Part shown: positions 1-9,488 of the stretch, in pieces
Layout: every line of letters starts with the position of its first letter
Position numbering within the stretch: the first letter of the stretch is position 1
DNA from: Candidatus Merdivivens pullicola
GTDB lineage: Bacteria > Bacteroidota > Bacteroidia > Bacteroidales > UBA932
Assembly (NCBI GenBank): GCA_017694945.1
Contig: JADIMA010000035.1
Span: 1-38,661 of the forward strand
Reading direction: 5' to 3'
Length of the DNA: 38,661 nt
Notes under the pieces: generated by a model
What the model was told of the DNA's origin: nothing
The model's input: the letters and a program-made list of their open reading frames with translations, nothing else
The model's database searches: none
Made by a program: the position numbers and the translations under genes

Positions 1-113
1 GAACAGCCCTGCTGGCTTTCGGCATTATCTTCGCGGGAAGTCTGGCCGCCGGAGCCTTGCCGGCATATAAAGCAATAAAAATCAGTGCAGTGGATGCGCT
101 TAGGGAAGAATAA
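1..113 (+). CDS. MacB-like ABC transporter permease, C-terminal end (partial)
   Basis: Only the last 36 codons are present; the reading frame enters at base 3 and stops at TAA 111-113. The fragment has a hydrophobic helix (LLAFGIIFAGSLAAGALPA) followed by the cytoplasmic tail AYKAIKISAVDALREE. A last membrane helix ending in a PAxKA / ISxxDALRxE signature is typical of FtsX/MacB-family permeases. The next gene, 13 bases downstream, is a MacA/HlyD-type adaptor and the one after it a TolC-type protein, so this is most likely the inner-membrane component of a tripartite efflux pump. The ATPase and the rest of the permease lie outside the window, so substrate and domain order cannot be judged. 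Confidence 0.8.
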   Translation, partial: TALLAFGIIFAGSLAAGALPAYKAIKISAVDALREE

Positions 114-126
114 AAATGTATTGGAT

Positions 127-1227
127 ATGAAACGTTTTTTCAAAATTTTCTGGATCGTATTATTAGTTGCGGTTTTTCTGGGGACGATGGTGTTCCTGTT
201 TATTAAATCCAGGCCGAAAACCGTTGAATATGAGTTGATTTCGCCTGAAATTCATGATCTTGTGAATTCAATCATAGCCACAGGGAAAGTCGAACCGAGC
301 AATGAAGTGCTTATAAAGCCGCAGATTTCCGGTATAATCGATGCCATACATTGCAAGCCGGGAGATGACATCAAGGAAGGCGATATCATAGCCACTATCA
401 AGGTTGTTCCGGAAATGAGTTCGCTCAACAGTGCCGAAGGACGTCTCAGAGTGGCGGGAATCAGTCTCGACAAGGCCCTGAAAGACTTTGAGCGCAGCAA
501 AGAACTGCATGACAAAGGCATAATCTCCGACGAGGAGTTCGAAACAGCGCAGACAGCACTTGACAATGCCGAAGAAGAGATGGAAAACGCGGAGGACGCC
601 CTCAAGATAGTGACCGACGGGGTTTCGGAAAAATACGCACACCTGAGCAATACCCAGGTGCGTTCTACCATTACCGGAAAAGTACTCGACATTCCGGTGG
701 AAGTCGGCAACTCCGTAATACAGGCCAACACTTTCAACGAAGGAACGACCATAGCGGAAGTGGCGGATCTCGGCAACATGCTTTTCAAGGGAGATGTAGA
801 TGAAGCCGATGTCGGGAAAATCTCCGTCGGAGTGCCTGTAAAAGTCACCATAGGCGCGCTTCAAGGTTATGAATTCGATGCAGTGCTGACATATATTTCA
901 CCTAAATCTTCCGAAGAAAACAATGTGGTGAGGTTTGAAATAGAAGCCGTGATGGACATTCCCGACTCCGTTTTCGTCCGTGCCGGCTACAGTGCGAATG
1001 CCGAAATCGTCACCGAGCAGCGCACGGGGGTGCTTTCCATTGAAGAAAGTGCGGTGAAATTCGCCGGTGATACGGCTTATGTCGATATATTCAAAGGGCA
1101 CTCGGGAAAACACCAACTCTTTGAAAGGCGCGACATAGAGATAGGCATGTCGGACGGCGTATATATAGAAGTCCTGTCTGGCCTGTCCGCAGAGGACAAG
1201 GTTCAGGGATTGTTGAAAATCAATTGA
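127..1227 (+). CDS. HlyD/MacA-family periplasmic adaptor subunit
   Basis: A 366-residue membrane-fusion protein that would bridge the inner-membrane permease to the outer-membrane channel. It begins with an uncleaved-looking N-terminal anchor (FWIVLLVAVFLGTMVFLF, about residues 7-25). A lipoyl/barrel-sandwich half follows (IATGKVEPSNEVLIKPQISG, about 49-68), then a helical hairpin rich in Glu/Asp/Lys (about 98-165). The second lipoyl half contains TITGKVLDIPVEVG, and a beta-barrel domain and membrane-proximal domain finish the protein. The frame is open upstream to a GTG at 85, but that would overlap the permease; the ATG at 127 places MKRFFKIF directly before the anchor and is preferred. It sits between the permease and TolC-like genes with 9-13 base gaps, so one transcript is likely. 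Confidence 0.9.
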   Translation: MKRFFKIFWIVLLVAVFLGTMVFLFIKSRPKTVEYELISPEIHDLVNSIIATGKVEPSNEVLIKPQISGIIDAIHCKPGDDIKEGDIIATIKVVPEMSSLNSAEGRLRVAGISLDKALKDFERSKELHDKGIISDEEFETAQTALDNAEEEMENAEDALKIVTDGVSEKYAHLSNTQVRSTITGKVLDIPVEVGNSVIQANTFNEGTTIAEVADLGNMLFKGDVDEADVGKISVGVPVKVTIGALQGYEFDAVLTYISPKSSEENNVVRFEIEAVMDIPDSVFVRAGYSANAEIVTEQRTGVLSIEESAVKFAGDTAYVDIFKGHSGKHQLFERRDIEIGMSDGVYIEVLSGLSAEDKVQGLLKIN

Positions 1228-1236
1228 TGAACGGTT

Positions 1237-2562
1237 ATGAGACAGACATTTAAAATATCGATTGCACTCTTGTTGCTTGTTTTGCCCTTCTCCTCCCCTC
1301 TTGAGGCCCAGCAGTTGTGGACATTGGAAGAGTGTATCGAATATGCTCTTGAGCACAACAATGATGTCAAGCAGCAGCAATTGCAGGTCGAAAGCGGCAA
1401 GGTGGCAATCAATACGGCTAAAATGTCGCGGCTGCCTGATTTGTCCGCGTCGCTCGGAGGAAACATATATTTCGGCCGCGGCCCCTCGAGGGACGGTACA
1501 TATATAGACAACTCGCAAATATCGGGATCTTTCGGCGTATCCACTTCGCTTCCCGTTTTCCAGGGATTGAGGATAAAACATGAGATTGACCGTTCCAAAC
1601 TTGATTTCGAGGCCGCTACGCAGCAACTGGCTCTTGTAAGGGAAAACATATCCCTGCAGATAACCTCTTATTTTCTCCAGGTGCTTTATGCCAGGGAACT
1701 TCTGGCAATAGCGGAAAGCAGGCTTGAGTCGAGCATGGAGCAGTTGGAACTCGCTAAAGGCAAATATGAAAGCGGAAAGTCCTCGCACAGCGATGTGGTT
1801 GACAATGAATCTATTGTCGCTTCTGACCAGGCTTCGCTTACTCAGAGCAGGAATGACTGTTTGCTTGCCGAACTGGATTTGAGGCAGGCGATGAATCTTC
1901 CCGATTCGGTTGAATTCGAACCGTATCTTGAATTTGCAGGGGACGAATTGCCGGAGTACCGCCTTCTCCCTTCGCTTGAAGACATTTATTCGGGTTCGTT
2001 ATTGCTCCATCCTTCTATAAAAACCGCCGAGTTCAATCTTGAAAGCAGCAAGGCTGCATTGAAGGAGGCAAAAAGTTCCTATTACCCCACATTGTATTTT
2101 ACCGCAGGATACGGGAACAGCGCGTTTTCCAACCTGACGGACAGGACATTGAACAGCAATTTCTGGACTCAGTTGGCAAATAACGGGAACGAATATCTGG
2201 GGCTTTCGCTTTCAATCCCCATATTCAGCAGGAACAACGTAAGGAACAATGTGAAGATTTCGCAACTAAACGTGCAAAGCCAGGAAATAGCCCTTAACGA
2301 ATCCCGCAAGGCCCTGAAAAAGGAAATAGAGCAGGCATATTGGGGGGCTGTCACAGCATACGATGCAATGATAGCGGCAAAAAAGGCCCTGGATGCGGCA
2401 CGGCTTGCTTTTGAGAACGAACTTGCCAAATACGAAGCCGGAAAATCAGGAGTGTATGATTATTCCAATGCAAAGGCGAATCTCGACCAGGCCGAGGCGA
2501 CACTTTCACACAGCAAATACGATTATATTTTAAAATATCGGATTCTGGAGTTTTATATGTAA
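1237..2562 (+). CDS. TolC-family outer membrane efflux protein
   Basis: A 441-residue outer-membrane factor with a cleavable signal peptide (ISIALLLLVLPFSSPLEAQ, cleavage probably after Ala-Gln near residue 25). It has the two-fold internal repeat of the TolC/OEP family: an N-terminal half starting LWTLEECIEYALEHNNDV and a second half with long amphipathic helices (AKKALDAARLAFENELAKYEAGK) ending in the DYSNAKANLDQAEATLS signature. The length is normal for the family. The adaptor ends 9 bases upstream, so the order is permease, adaptor, outer-membrane channel. Family membership is clear; the exported substrate (macrolide, peptide or lipid) cannot be told from the sequence. Confidence 0.9.
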   Translation: MRQTFKISIALLLLVLPFSSPLEAQQLWTLEECIEYALEHNNDVKQQQLQVESGKVAINTAKMSRLPDLSASLGGNIYFGRGPSRDGTYIDNSQISGSFGVSTSLPVFQGLRIKHEIDRSKLDFEAATQQLALVRENISLQITSYFLQVLYARELLAIAESRLESSMEQLELAKGKYESGKSSHSDVVDNESIVASDQASLTQSRNDCLLAELDLRQAMNLPDSVEFEPYLEFAGDELPEYRLLPSLEDIYSGSLLLHPSIKTAEFNLESSKAALKEAKSSYYPTLYFTAGYGNSAFSNLTDRTLNSNFWTQLANNGNEYLGLSLSIPIFSRNNVRNNVKISQLNVQSQEIALNESRKALKKEIEQAYWGAVTAYDAMIAAKKALDAARLAFENELAKYEAGKSGVYDYSNAKANLDQAEATLSHSKYDYILKYRILEFYM

Positions 2563-2626
2563 TGAATACGATGCTACTTTTTTACATAATAAACCCTTTC
2601 GGGGCTGCTCCGAACTAAAATTTGCG

Positions 2627-2634
2627 TATCTTTG
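2627..2634 (+). promoter_or_regulatory. Bacteroidota -7 element (TATCTTTG) upstream of rarA
   Basis: An exact TAnnTTTG match lies 35 bases before the rarA ATG in the only gap between the tolC-like gene and rarA. No good -33 TTTG is visible at the usual 19-21 base distance. It suggests rarA and the following protease gene are transcribed separately from the efflux genes. Confidence 0.6.
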
Positions 2635-2668
2635 TCTCCAATATCCTAAAAGCAGGAAAGTGACAGGA

Positions 2669-3943
2669 ATGTTGATACCTCTTCCGGAAAGGATGCGCCC
2701 GTCGTCTCTTGACGATTATGTAGGCCAGAAACATTTGGTTGGCAAAGGTTCCGTGCTCAGAAACATGATTGAGAGCGGAAACCTTTCTTCATTCATACTC
2801 TGGGGCCCCCCTGGTGTCGGCAAGACCACTCTGGCGCATATAGTCGCCTCTACCCTGGACAGGGAATTCTATACCCTGTCGGCAATAAGTGCGGGGGTCA
2901 AGGATGTGCGTGAAGTAATAGAGCGCGCCAAATCCGGGGTGATGTTCTCGAAAGGGGCTCCTATCCTGTTCATAGACGAGATTCACCGTTTCAACAAAGC
3001 CCAGCAGGACGCTTTGCTCGGGGCCGTGGAGAGCGGTACAATCATACTTATAGGCGCTACGACTGAAAATCCGTCTTTTGAGGTGATAACTCCCCTCCTT
3101 TCGCGATGCCAGGTCTTTGTGCTGAAGTCACTTGACCCTGAAGACCTGGACATATTGCTCCAGCGGGCCTTGAAAGAGGATTCCTATCTCAGGACAAGGG
3201 ATATCACGGTGAAAGAAAAAGAGGCCCTCTTCCGTTTTTCCGGCGGTGACGCGCGCAAACTCCTTAACATACTGGAAATAACGGTAGGCGTATTTCCGCA
3301 GGACGCCCCAGTCGTAATAGACAATAAAGTCGTGCAGGAGAGTCTTCAGGAAAACATAGCCATATATGACAAGGACGGCGAGATGCATTATGACATAATA
3401 TCGGCGTTCATCAAAAGCGTGCGCGGTTCGGATCCGAACGGTGCCGTTTACTGGATGGCAAGGATGCTTGACGGAGGAGAAGATCCCCTGTTCATAGCAA
3501 GAAGGCTTGCCATACTTGCCTCCGAGGATATCGGCCTTGCAAATCCCAATGCAATGCTGCTTGCATCGGCCTGTTTCGATACTGTTCACAGGATAGGAAT
3601 GCCGGAGGCGCGGATTCCTTTGTCCGAAACGGCCATTTATCTTGCGACATCGCCGAAGAGCAACAGCGCCTATATGGCGATAGACAGCGCATTGCAGGCT
3701 GCAAAGGATACAAAGGACGCACCGGTGCCGCTTCACCTGAGAAACGCACCTACAAAACTCATGAAGGAATTGGGATATCATGACGGTTACAAATACGCCC
3801 ATGACTATGAAGGCAATTTCGTACAGCAGGAATTCCTTCCTGAAAAGATGTCGGGAACCAGGTTTTACGAGCCTGGGAAAAACAAGAAAGAGGACGAAAT
3901 CCGCAGGCGGCTTTCGTCGGAATGGGAAAAATACGGATATTAG
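2669..3943 (+). CDS. rarA: Replication-associated recombination protein A (RarA/MgsA/WRNIP1 family AAA+ ATPase)
   Basis: A 424-residue clamp-loader-like AAA+ ATPase acting at stalled replication forks. The Walker A is GPPGVGKTT at residues 46-54, the Walker B is LFIDEIHRF with D103-E104, and the sensor 1 region is IGATTENPSFEV. The C-terminal tetramerisation region has the family hallmarks KELGYHDGYKYAHDYEG and QQEFLPEKMSGTRFYEP. A GTG at 2660 also opens the frame, but the ATG at 2669 gives the usual start MLIPLPERMRP and has AGGAAAG about ten bases upstream, so it is preferred. The gene is followed 18 bases later by the tricorn-like protease, with no functional link known to me. Confidence 0.95.
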   Translation: MLIPLPERMRPSSLDDYVGQKHLVGKGSVLRNMIESGNLSSFILWGPPGVGKTTLAHIVASTLDREFYTLSAISAGVKDVREVIERAKSGVMFSKGAPILFIDEIHRFNKAQQDALLGAVESGTIILIGATTENPSFEVITPLLSRCQVFVLKSLDPEDLDILLQRALKEDSYLRTRDITVKEKEALFRFSGGDARKLLNILEITVGVFPQDAPVVIDNKVVQESLQENIAIYDKDGEMHYDIISAFIKSVRGSDPNGAVYWMARMLDGGEDPLFIARRLAILASEDIGLANPNAMLLASACFDTVHRIGMPEARIPLSETAIYLATSPKSNSAYMAIDSALQAAKDTKDAPVPLHLRNAPTKLMKELGYHDGYKYAHDYEGNFVQQEFLPEKMSGTRFYEPGKNKKEDEIRRRLSSEWEKYGY

Positions 3944-3961
3944 TTTTAATTTTTTTAGTAT

Positions 3962-6900
3962 ATGAGATTCTTAAAAGTCACTTTAGCAACGATGCTTGCG
4001 GCGTTGGCGTTCAACGCCAATGCGCAGGAGGGGCCTCTGTGGACCCGTTATCCTGCCATCTCTCCCGACGGGAAAAGCATAGCCTTCTCGTACAAAGGGG
4101 ATATTTACAAAGTATCAGTAAACGGTGGTGTGGCACAGCAACTTACCACTAACGAAGCCCATGATTACGCTCCTGTATGGTCGCCGGACGGCAAGACTAT
4201 AGCGTTCGCTTCGGACAGGTATGGCAATTTCGACATTTTCACCATGCCGGCCGAGGGCGGAGAGCCTGCAAGGCTGACTTACTGGTCAAGGGGTGAAAAG
4301 CCGCTTGCATTCAGCAACGACGGCAAGACTATTTATGTTGAAACTTCCATCATGGTTGACAAGGATTTCTCACAGAGTCCCGAAGGAGGTTTCCAGCAGG
4401 TATATGCCGTACCTGCAAACGGTGGAAGGCATGAACTGTTCTCTTCCGTCTGCATGGAAAGCATGTCCTTCAATTCCACGGGCGACAAACTCCTTTATCA
4501 GGATTTGAAAGGATATGAAGACAACTGGCGCAAACACCATACTTCATCAGTGACAAGAGACATCTGGATGTATGAACCGGCTACCGGAAAACATACCAAG
4601 GTCTCAGATTTCAACGGGGAAGACATGGATGCCGTGTTCGTTCCGGGTAATGACGATGAATTTTATTATTTGAGCGAGAAGAGCGGTTCGTTCAATATCT
4701 GGAAACATTCTCTTTCTACCGGCAAGGATACGCAGGTTACAAACCATGATGCGCATCCGGTGCGTTTCCTTTCTGTCGCTCAGGACGGGACTATGGCGTA
4801 TTTTTATGACGGTGAGATATATACAGTCAAAGAAGGTGCTGAACCGGTGAAAGTGGCGATAGAAATACGCTCCGACCGCACCGAACCGGACTATATCGTG
4901 CAATACCGTTCGTCCGGAGTCTCTTCCATGGCGGTATCCCCTAGCGGCAAGGAAGTGGCATTCATAATGCGCGGCGATGTATATGTGGCATCTACCGAAT
5001 ACGGTACTACCGTAAGGATAACCGATACTCCGGAGCAGGAGCGCGACATAGATTTTTCTCCTGACGGCCGCAGCATCGTGTATTCGGCCGAGAGGAACGG
5101 TTGCTGGAATGTCTATATGTCCGAAATAGTCAAAGAGGACGAGACCATGTTCACATATGCGACTGAAATAGAGGAAAAACCGGTAACGGAAGGCAATGTG
5201 GCCCGTTTCCAGCCTCAGTTCTCCCCTGACGGAAAGGAAGTGGCCTTCCTTGAAGCAAGGACTACCCTCCGTGTAATCAATCTCAAGAGCGGAAAAATCC
5301 GTACTGTCCTCGACGGCAATTACAACTACTCTTATTCCGACGGCGACCAGTGGTACCAGTGGTCTCCTGACGGAAAATGGTTCGCTGTGAATTTCTTTGA
5401 GAAAGGCGGCTGGAACTATGTGGATCTCGGCCTTGTCAAGGCTGACGGCAGCGGAGAACTCCACAATCTTACGGAAAGCGGTTATTCCGACAGCGGAGCA
5501 CATTTTGTACTCGACGGCAACGCAATACTATGGTACACGGACAAAAACGGCTACCGCAGCCACGGCAGTTGGGGCTCATACACCGACATTTATATCATGT
5601 TTTTCAATAAGGAGTCATACGACTCTTTCATGAGAGACAAGGAAGAAGGCGAAGTATATGCAATGATGCAGGATGCTTCAAAGAAAGACAAGAAAGAGGA
5701 CAAGAAGGACAAAGATTCCTCAAAAGTCGATCTGCTTGAAGTAGAATATGAATTTGACAATATTGAGGACAGGATGGTAAGGCTTACCATCAATTCGGCC
5801 ACATACGGAGACTGCTATCTTAGCAACGACGGTTCCAAACTGTACTATCTCGCTGCTTTTGAAGGAGGATATGATCTGTGGACGCGCGACCTGAAAGAAG
5901 GCGATGTACGTCTTGTAGCGAAACTCAATACCTACAGCGGCATGTTCGACACGGACAAGACTGGCAGCAAGGTATATATCCTGTCCATGGGACGCATCAG
6001 TTCCCTTGATCTTAACAGCGGGGCGATGAAGCCTGTCTCTATCAGTGCGGAGTTCAATTACCGTCCTGCACTTGAAAGGGAATACATATTCAACCATGCA
6101 TGGCAGCAGGTAGTTGACAAATTCTATGATCCGAACATCCACGGAATAGACTGGGAAATGTATAAGGAAGCCTACTCAAGGTTCCTCCCGTATATCAATA
6201 ACAATTTCGATTTCTCAGAAATGCTCAGCGAGCTTCTCGGTGAACTCAATGCTTCGCATACCGGTTCAAGGTACTATTCATTCGGAGGAGGCGATGCCAC
6301 CGCCGTATTCGGAATATTCTTTGACAACGATTATGAAGGGGACGGTCTCATGGTTGCGGAAATCATAGACGGCAATCCTATGATTTCTTCAGATTCCAAG
6401 ATCAAGCCTGGAGTGGTTATTGAAAAGATAGACGGCAATACGGTAAAGGCCGGTGAAGACTATTTCAGGTTCCTTAATCACAAGACAGGCAAGAATGTCG
6501 TCCTTACTCTTCGTAAAGGCGGAAAAACCTGGGAAGAAGTGGTCAAGCCTATTTCATACGGTACTCAGAACGCCCTTCTTTACGACCGCTGGGTGAAACA
6601 GCGCGAACACCTCGTCGATTCGCTTTCAAACGGCCGTGTAGGTTATGTGCATGTACAGGGCATGGACAGTCCTAGTTTCAGGGAAGTGTTCTCAAAGGCC
6701 CTTGGCAAATACCGCAACTGCGACGCTCTCATCGTGGATACTCGTTTCAACGGCGGCGGATGGCTTCATGACGATCTCGCCACTTTCCTGAACGGAAGGC
6801 ATTATGCAGACATGGCTCCAAGAGGACAATACATAGGTTCGGAGCCTCTCAACAAATGGTACAAGCCTTCATGCGTAATAGTAAGCGAAGGAAACTATTC

Positions 6901-7201
6901 GGATGCGCACGGCTTCCCGTTCGCATACAGGGCTCTCGGCATAGGCAAGATTGTCGGCATGCCTGTTCCTGGTACGATGACTGCCGTATGGTGGGAAACC
7001 CAGATAGACCCTACGATCATCTTCGGCATTCCGCAGATAGGAATGAAGGACAATGACGGCAATTATCAGGAAAACAAACAGCTCAATCCTGACATCATGG
7101 TCAATAACGACCCTCAGAGCATGACTGAAGGCCGCGACCTCCAGATAGAGGCTGCCGTTAAGGAAATGCTTAAGGAAATCGAGGCTGCAAAAGCCGAATA
7201 A
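3962..7201 (+). CDS. Exported tricorn-like protease (peptidase S41 family, with beta-propeller)
   Basis: A 1079-residue secreted or periplasmic protease with signal peptide MRFLKVTLATMLAALAFNANA. TolB/WD40-like propeller blades (repeated SPDGKxIAF motifs) fill about residues 25-545. A Lys/Asp-rich linker (KKDKKEDKKDKD) lies near 565-590, followed by a second short beta region, a helical segment, a PDZ-like domain and the S41 core. By comparison with Thermoplasma tricorn, whose catalytic residues are Ser745, His746, Ser965 and Glu1023, the matching residues are S765-H766 (NASHTGS), S980 (NYSDAHG) and E1037 (QENKQLNPDI), so it looks catalytically intact. Archaeal tricorn is cytoplasmic; exported versions are common in Bacteroidota and probably degrade peptides in the periplasm. 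Substrate is unknown. Confidence 0.92.
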   Translation: MRFLKVTLATMLAALAFNANAQEGPLWTRYPAISPDGKSIAFSYKGDIYKVSVNGGVAQQLTTNEAHDYAPVWSPDGKTIAFASDRYGNFDIFTMPAEGGEPARLTYWSRGEKPLAFSNDGKTIYVETSIMVDKDFSQSPEGGFQQVYAVPANGGRHELFSSVCMESMSFNSTGDKLLYQDLKGYEDNWRKHHTSSVTRDIWMYEPATGKHTKVSDFNGEDMDAVFVPGNDDEFYYLSEKSGSFNIWKHSLSTGKDTQVTNHDAHPVRFLSVAQDGTMAYFYDGEIYTVKEGAEPVKVAIEIRSDRTEPDYIVQYRSSGVSSMAVSPSGKEVAFIMRGDVYVASTEYGTTVRITDTPEQERDIDFSPDGRSIVYSAERNGCWNVYMSEIVKEDETMFTYATEIEEKPVTEGNVARFQPQFSPDGKEVAFLEARTTLRVINLKSGKIRTVLDGNYNYSYSDGDQWYQWSPDGKWFAVNFFEKGGWNYVDLGLVKADGSGELHNLTESGYSDSGAHFVLDGNAILWYTDKNGYRSHGSWGSYTDIYIMFFNKESYDSFMRDKEEGEVYAMMQDASKKDKKEDKKDKDSSKVDLLEVEYEFDNIEDRMVRLTINSATYGDCYLSNDGSKLYYLAAFEGGYDLWTRDLKEGDVRLVAKLNTYSGMFDTDKTGSKVYILSMGRISSLDLNSGAMKPVSISAEFNYRPALEREYIFNHAWQQVVDKFYDPNIHGIDWEMYKEAYSRFLPYINNNFDFSEMLSELLGELNASHTGSRYYSFGGGDATAVFGIFFDNDYEGDGLMVAEIIDGNPMISSDSKIKPGVVIEKIDGNTVKAGEDYFRFLNHKTGKNVVLTLRKGGKTWEEVVKPISYGTQNALLYDRWVKQREHLVDSLSNGRVGYVHVQGMDSPSFREVFSKALGKYRNCDALIVDTRFNGGGWLHDDLATFLNGRHYADMAPRGQYIGSEPLNKWYKPSCVIVSEGNYSDAHGFPFAYRALGIGKIVGMPVPGTMTAVWWETQIDPTIIFGIPQIGMKDNDGNYQENKQLNPDIMVNNDPQSMTEGRDLQIEAAVKEMLKEIEAAKAE

Positions 7202-7235
7202 GCAAGTATCGGTATTATAATATTGTTCAATCACA

Positions 7236-7273
7236 GGGAACAGCCCGGCCGGACGGACTGTTCCCCTGTTTTC
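7236..7273 (+). terminator. Hairpin terminator after the tricorn-like protease
   Basis: GGGAACAG (7236-7243) pairs with CTGTTCCC (7258-7265) around a GC-rich middle, followed by the short T-rich tract TGTTTTCTG. A second, weaker hairpin (CCTGTTTT...AAAACAGG) overlaps its 3' side up to about 7288. It separates the protease from the MATE gene. Confidence 0.65.
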
Positions 7274-7291
7274 TGAAAAAAAAACAGGGCG

Positions 7292-8623
7292 GTGAAAGTC
7301 ACATATAAGAGAAAAGACATTTGGAAAATAGCCTATCCGATAATGATAAGCCTTTTGATGGAACAACTTATCGGAATGACAGATACGGCTTTCATGGGCC
7401 GTGTCGGCGAAGTCGAACTGGGCGCTTCGGCCATAGGCGCGGTATTTTACATGATGATATTCATGATGGGCTTCGGTTTCAGCATAGGGGCCCAGATAAT
7501 CATGGCGCGCCGTAACGGTGAAGGGAATTACCGGCAGATAGGAGATGTCTTTTTCCAGGGACTTTATATGATCTTGGGCATCGCTCTTGCAATGCTCGGC
7601 CTTTGCCTCGGTTTTTCGGAAAGTTTCATCAATCTCGCGGTTTCATCGCCCGAAGTCGCTTCGGCGGCGGAAAGTTATATCAATTACAGGATTTTCGGAC
7701 TTGTGTTTGCTTTTGCGGCAGCCATGTTCCGTGCCTTTTTTGTAGGGACGACCCAGACGAAAACACTTACACTCAATTCGATTGTCATGGTCTTGTCCAA
7801 TGTATTCTTCAATTGGGTGCTGGTTTTCGGAAAATTCGGACTTCCGGCAATGGGTATTGCCGGAGCGGCGATAGGCTCCGTACTCGCCGAGGCCGTGTCG
7901 CTTGTATTTTTCATCATTTATACGAGGTTCCGGATTGACTGCCGCAAATACGGGCTTGACAGGATATACAAGCCTTCGGCAGCAGGGCAGCGGAGTATAT
8001 TGAAGGTGTCTTTCTGGACGATGATTCAGAATTTCATATCATTTTCCACATGGTTCGCTTTTATCGTTTTCGTCGAGCATCTCGGAGAGCACTCTCTTGC
8101 CGTAACCAATATAGTAAGGAATATAGGCAGTCTGATTTTTATGATAATCAGTGCATTCTCTTCGACATGCAGTTCTGTCACCAGTAATCTCATAGGTGCG
8201 GCGCGGCAGGAAGAGGTCATGCCTACCATTAAGAGAATCATAGGAATGGGCTATATGTTCGTCATTCCGCTTGCCGTCCTGTTTTCGGCATTTCCCGAAT
8301 TGTTCGCCCGTATTTATACCAATATCCCGTCGCTGTACGAAGCCGTAGGCCCTTCGGTATGGGTGTTCTGTTCTTCGCTGGTTTTCACAGTCCCGGGTAA
8401 TGTCCTTTTCCAGGCAGTTTCCGGCACCGGCAATACCAGGAAGGCTTTCGCCCTTGAAATAGGCACCCTGATTGTATATCTTGCATACAGCGCGTTAGTC
8501 ACACTGCATCTGCGGCTTGATGTATCATTGTGCTGGACTACGGAACACGTGTATTATCTGCTGATAGGGATATTGTGCTATTTTTATATCAGCAAAGGGA
8601 AATGGATTGGAAAAAGGCTTTAG
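7292..8623 (+). CDS. MATE-family multidrug/Na+ (H+) antiporter
   Basis: A 443-residue integral membrane protein with about twelve hydrophobic helices in two six-helix halves. The first helix region (IAYPIMISLLMEQLIGMTDTAFMG) is the classic MatE N-terminus, and the fold repeats in the second half (FWTMIQNFISFSTW). It belongs to the NorM/DinF superfamily, which exports cationic drugs or metabolites with a cation gradient. The start is a GTG at 7292 (M-K-V-T-Y-K-R-K-D); no upstream ATG exists in frame and the next ATG falls inside helix 1, so GTG is favoured. It converges on the glycosyltransferase gene with a 10-base gap. The substrate cannot be predicted. Confidence 0.9.
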   Translation: MKVTYKRKDIWKIAYPIMISLLMEQLIGMTDTAFMGRVGEVELGASAIGAVFYMMIFMMGFGFSIGAQIIMARRNGEGNYRQIGDVFFQGLYMILGIALAMLGLCLGFSESFINLAVSSPEVASAAESYINYRIFGLVFAFAAAMFRAFFVGTTQTKTLTLNSIVMVLSNVFFNWVLVFGKFGLPAMGIAGAAIGSVLAEAVSLVFFIIYTRFRIDCRKYGLDRIYKPSAAGQRSILKVSFWTMIQNFISFSTWFAFIVFVEHLGEHSLAVTNIVRNIGSLIFMIISAFSSTCSSVTSNLIGAARQEEVMPTIKRIIGMGYMFVIPLAVLFSAFPELFARIYTNIPSLYEAVGPSVWVFCSSLVFTVPGNVLFQAVSGTGNTRKAFALEIGTLIVYLAYSALVTLHLRLDVSLCWTTEHVYYLLIGILCYFYISKGKWIGKRL

Positions 8624-8633
8624 CGACAGCCGC

Positions 8634-9467
8634 TTAAAGCACTTTTGAGAAACGTTCCGGAATCTCTACTATGAATTGCAGGCCGAATACCGTCGGCTTG
8701 TTCCATGCGAATATCGGTCTGAACAACGACTGCATGCGCCTTACGGCAGGTACTGTCCTCTCCCACTTGCGGGCTTTTTTCTTGGTGATGAGCAGCATGG
8801 TCCTGGCCCTTTTTTTCATGTGCCTCGACCATCCGTTTGCAAGACGATCCCGGTCTTTCATTTTCTTTTCGAGCATGGCCATGTCGAAGCCTCCGAAATG
8901 GAAGAGGTAGAGGTTCGGATCTATGTGGTAGTTGCTCCCCAGAACCCGGTGGAATCCGGCCCCCCATTGAACGGGCCTGTTTATTACCGATGTCTTGGTA
9001 TAACGCGGGTACAGGTAGCCGTATCGCCTCTGCTCCAGGAAAGGGCGTGAAGCGTCTATCGGATTTTCCTTGTCGAGATGCTGTCCGACATCGACGCCGA
9101 GTCCGGATACGGTGGTTTTTATTTCTATAGTATCGAGGTATTCTGCAAGTGTCATGTTTTTGATCGGGTCAACGACAAGGAACTCGTCCACATCCATGCC
9201 TATTACTATGTCATAGCGTTTCATTAGTTCCCTGGCTTTTTCCGATATGAGGTCTATGCGCCCCTTGTCCGCTTTTGCCACCATCCCCTTGACCCGTTTG
9301 TGGATGATGGTGTTGGCTTTTCCGCAGAAATCGGGTACTGTCTGGTCTTCACCGTCAAAAAGTACATAGAGGTTTTCCTGGCCCAGCTGGGCGCCGTAAT
9401 AAGAAATCCATTTTCGCAGGAAAAATTCGTCATCCCTGACCATGGTAATGGCGCATATTTTTTTCAT
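8634..9467 (-). CDS. Glycosyltransferase family 2-like protein (Glyco_tranf_2_4 type)
   Basis: A 277-residue cytoplasmic glycosyltransferase of the short GT-A type. The N-terminus KKICAITMVRDDEFFLRKWISYY is the typical 'MVRNE..FL..W..YY' start of this group, and the metal-binding DxD is in GMDVDEF (D92, D94). A basic tail (KKMKDRDRLANGWSRHMKKR) may contact membrane or acceptor. No membrane helix or signal peptide is seen. The frame is open further upstream, but a -7 element at 9489-9496 would lie inside that extension, so the ATG at 9465-9467 is chosen, leaving a short leader. It stands alone with its own promoter, so its pathway (LPS, capsule or protein glycosylation) is unknown. Confidence 0.85.
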   Translation of the reverse strand: MKKICAITMVRDDEFFLRKWISYYGAQLGQENLYVLFDGEDQTVPDFCGKANTIIHKRVKGMVAKADKGRIDLISEKARELMKRYDIVIGMDVDEFLVVDPIKNMTLAEYLDTIEIKTTVSGLGVDVGQHLDKENPIDASRPFLEQRRYGYLYPRYTKTSVINRPVQWGAGFHRVLGSNYHIDPNLYLFHFGGFDMAMLEKKMKDRDRLANGWSRHMKKRARTMLLITKKKARKWERTVPAVRRMQSLFRPIFAWNKPTVFGLQFIVEIPERFSKVL

Positions 9468-9488
9468 GGCATTAAATTTATTTGCTGA

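Noticed and set aside
898..1788. 296-codon antisense frame spanning the end of the adaptor and the start of the TolC-like gene
   Set aside because: It crosses two certain genes and shows no family features.
4604..5503. 299-codon open frame antisense to the tricorn-like protease
   Set aside because: Antisense to a well-supported propeller region; no recognisable domain, signal peptide or promoter.
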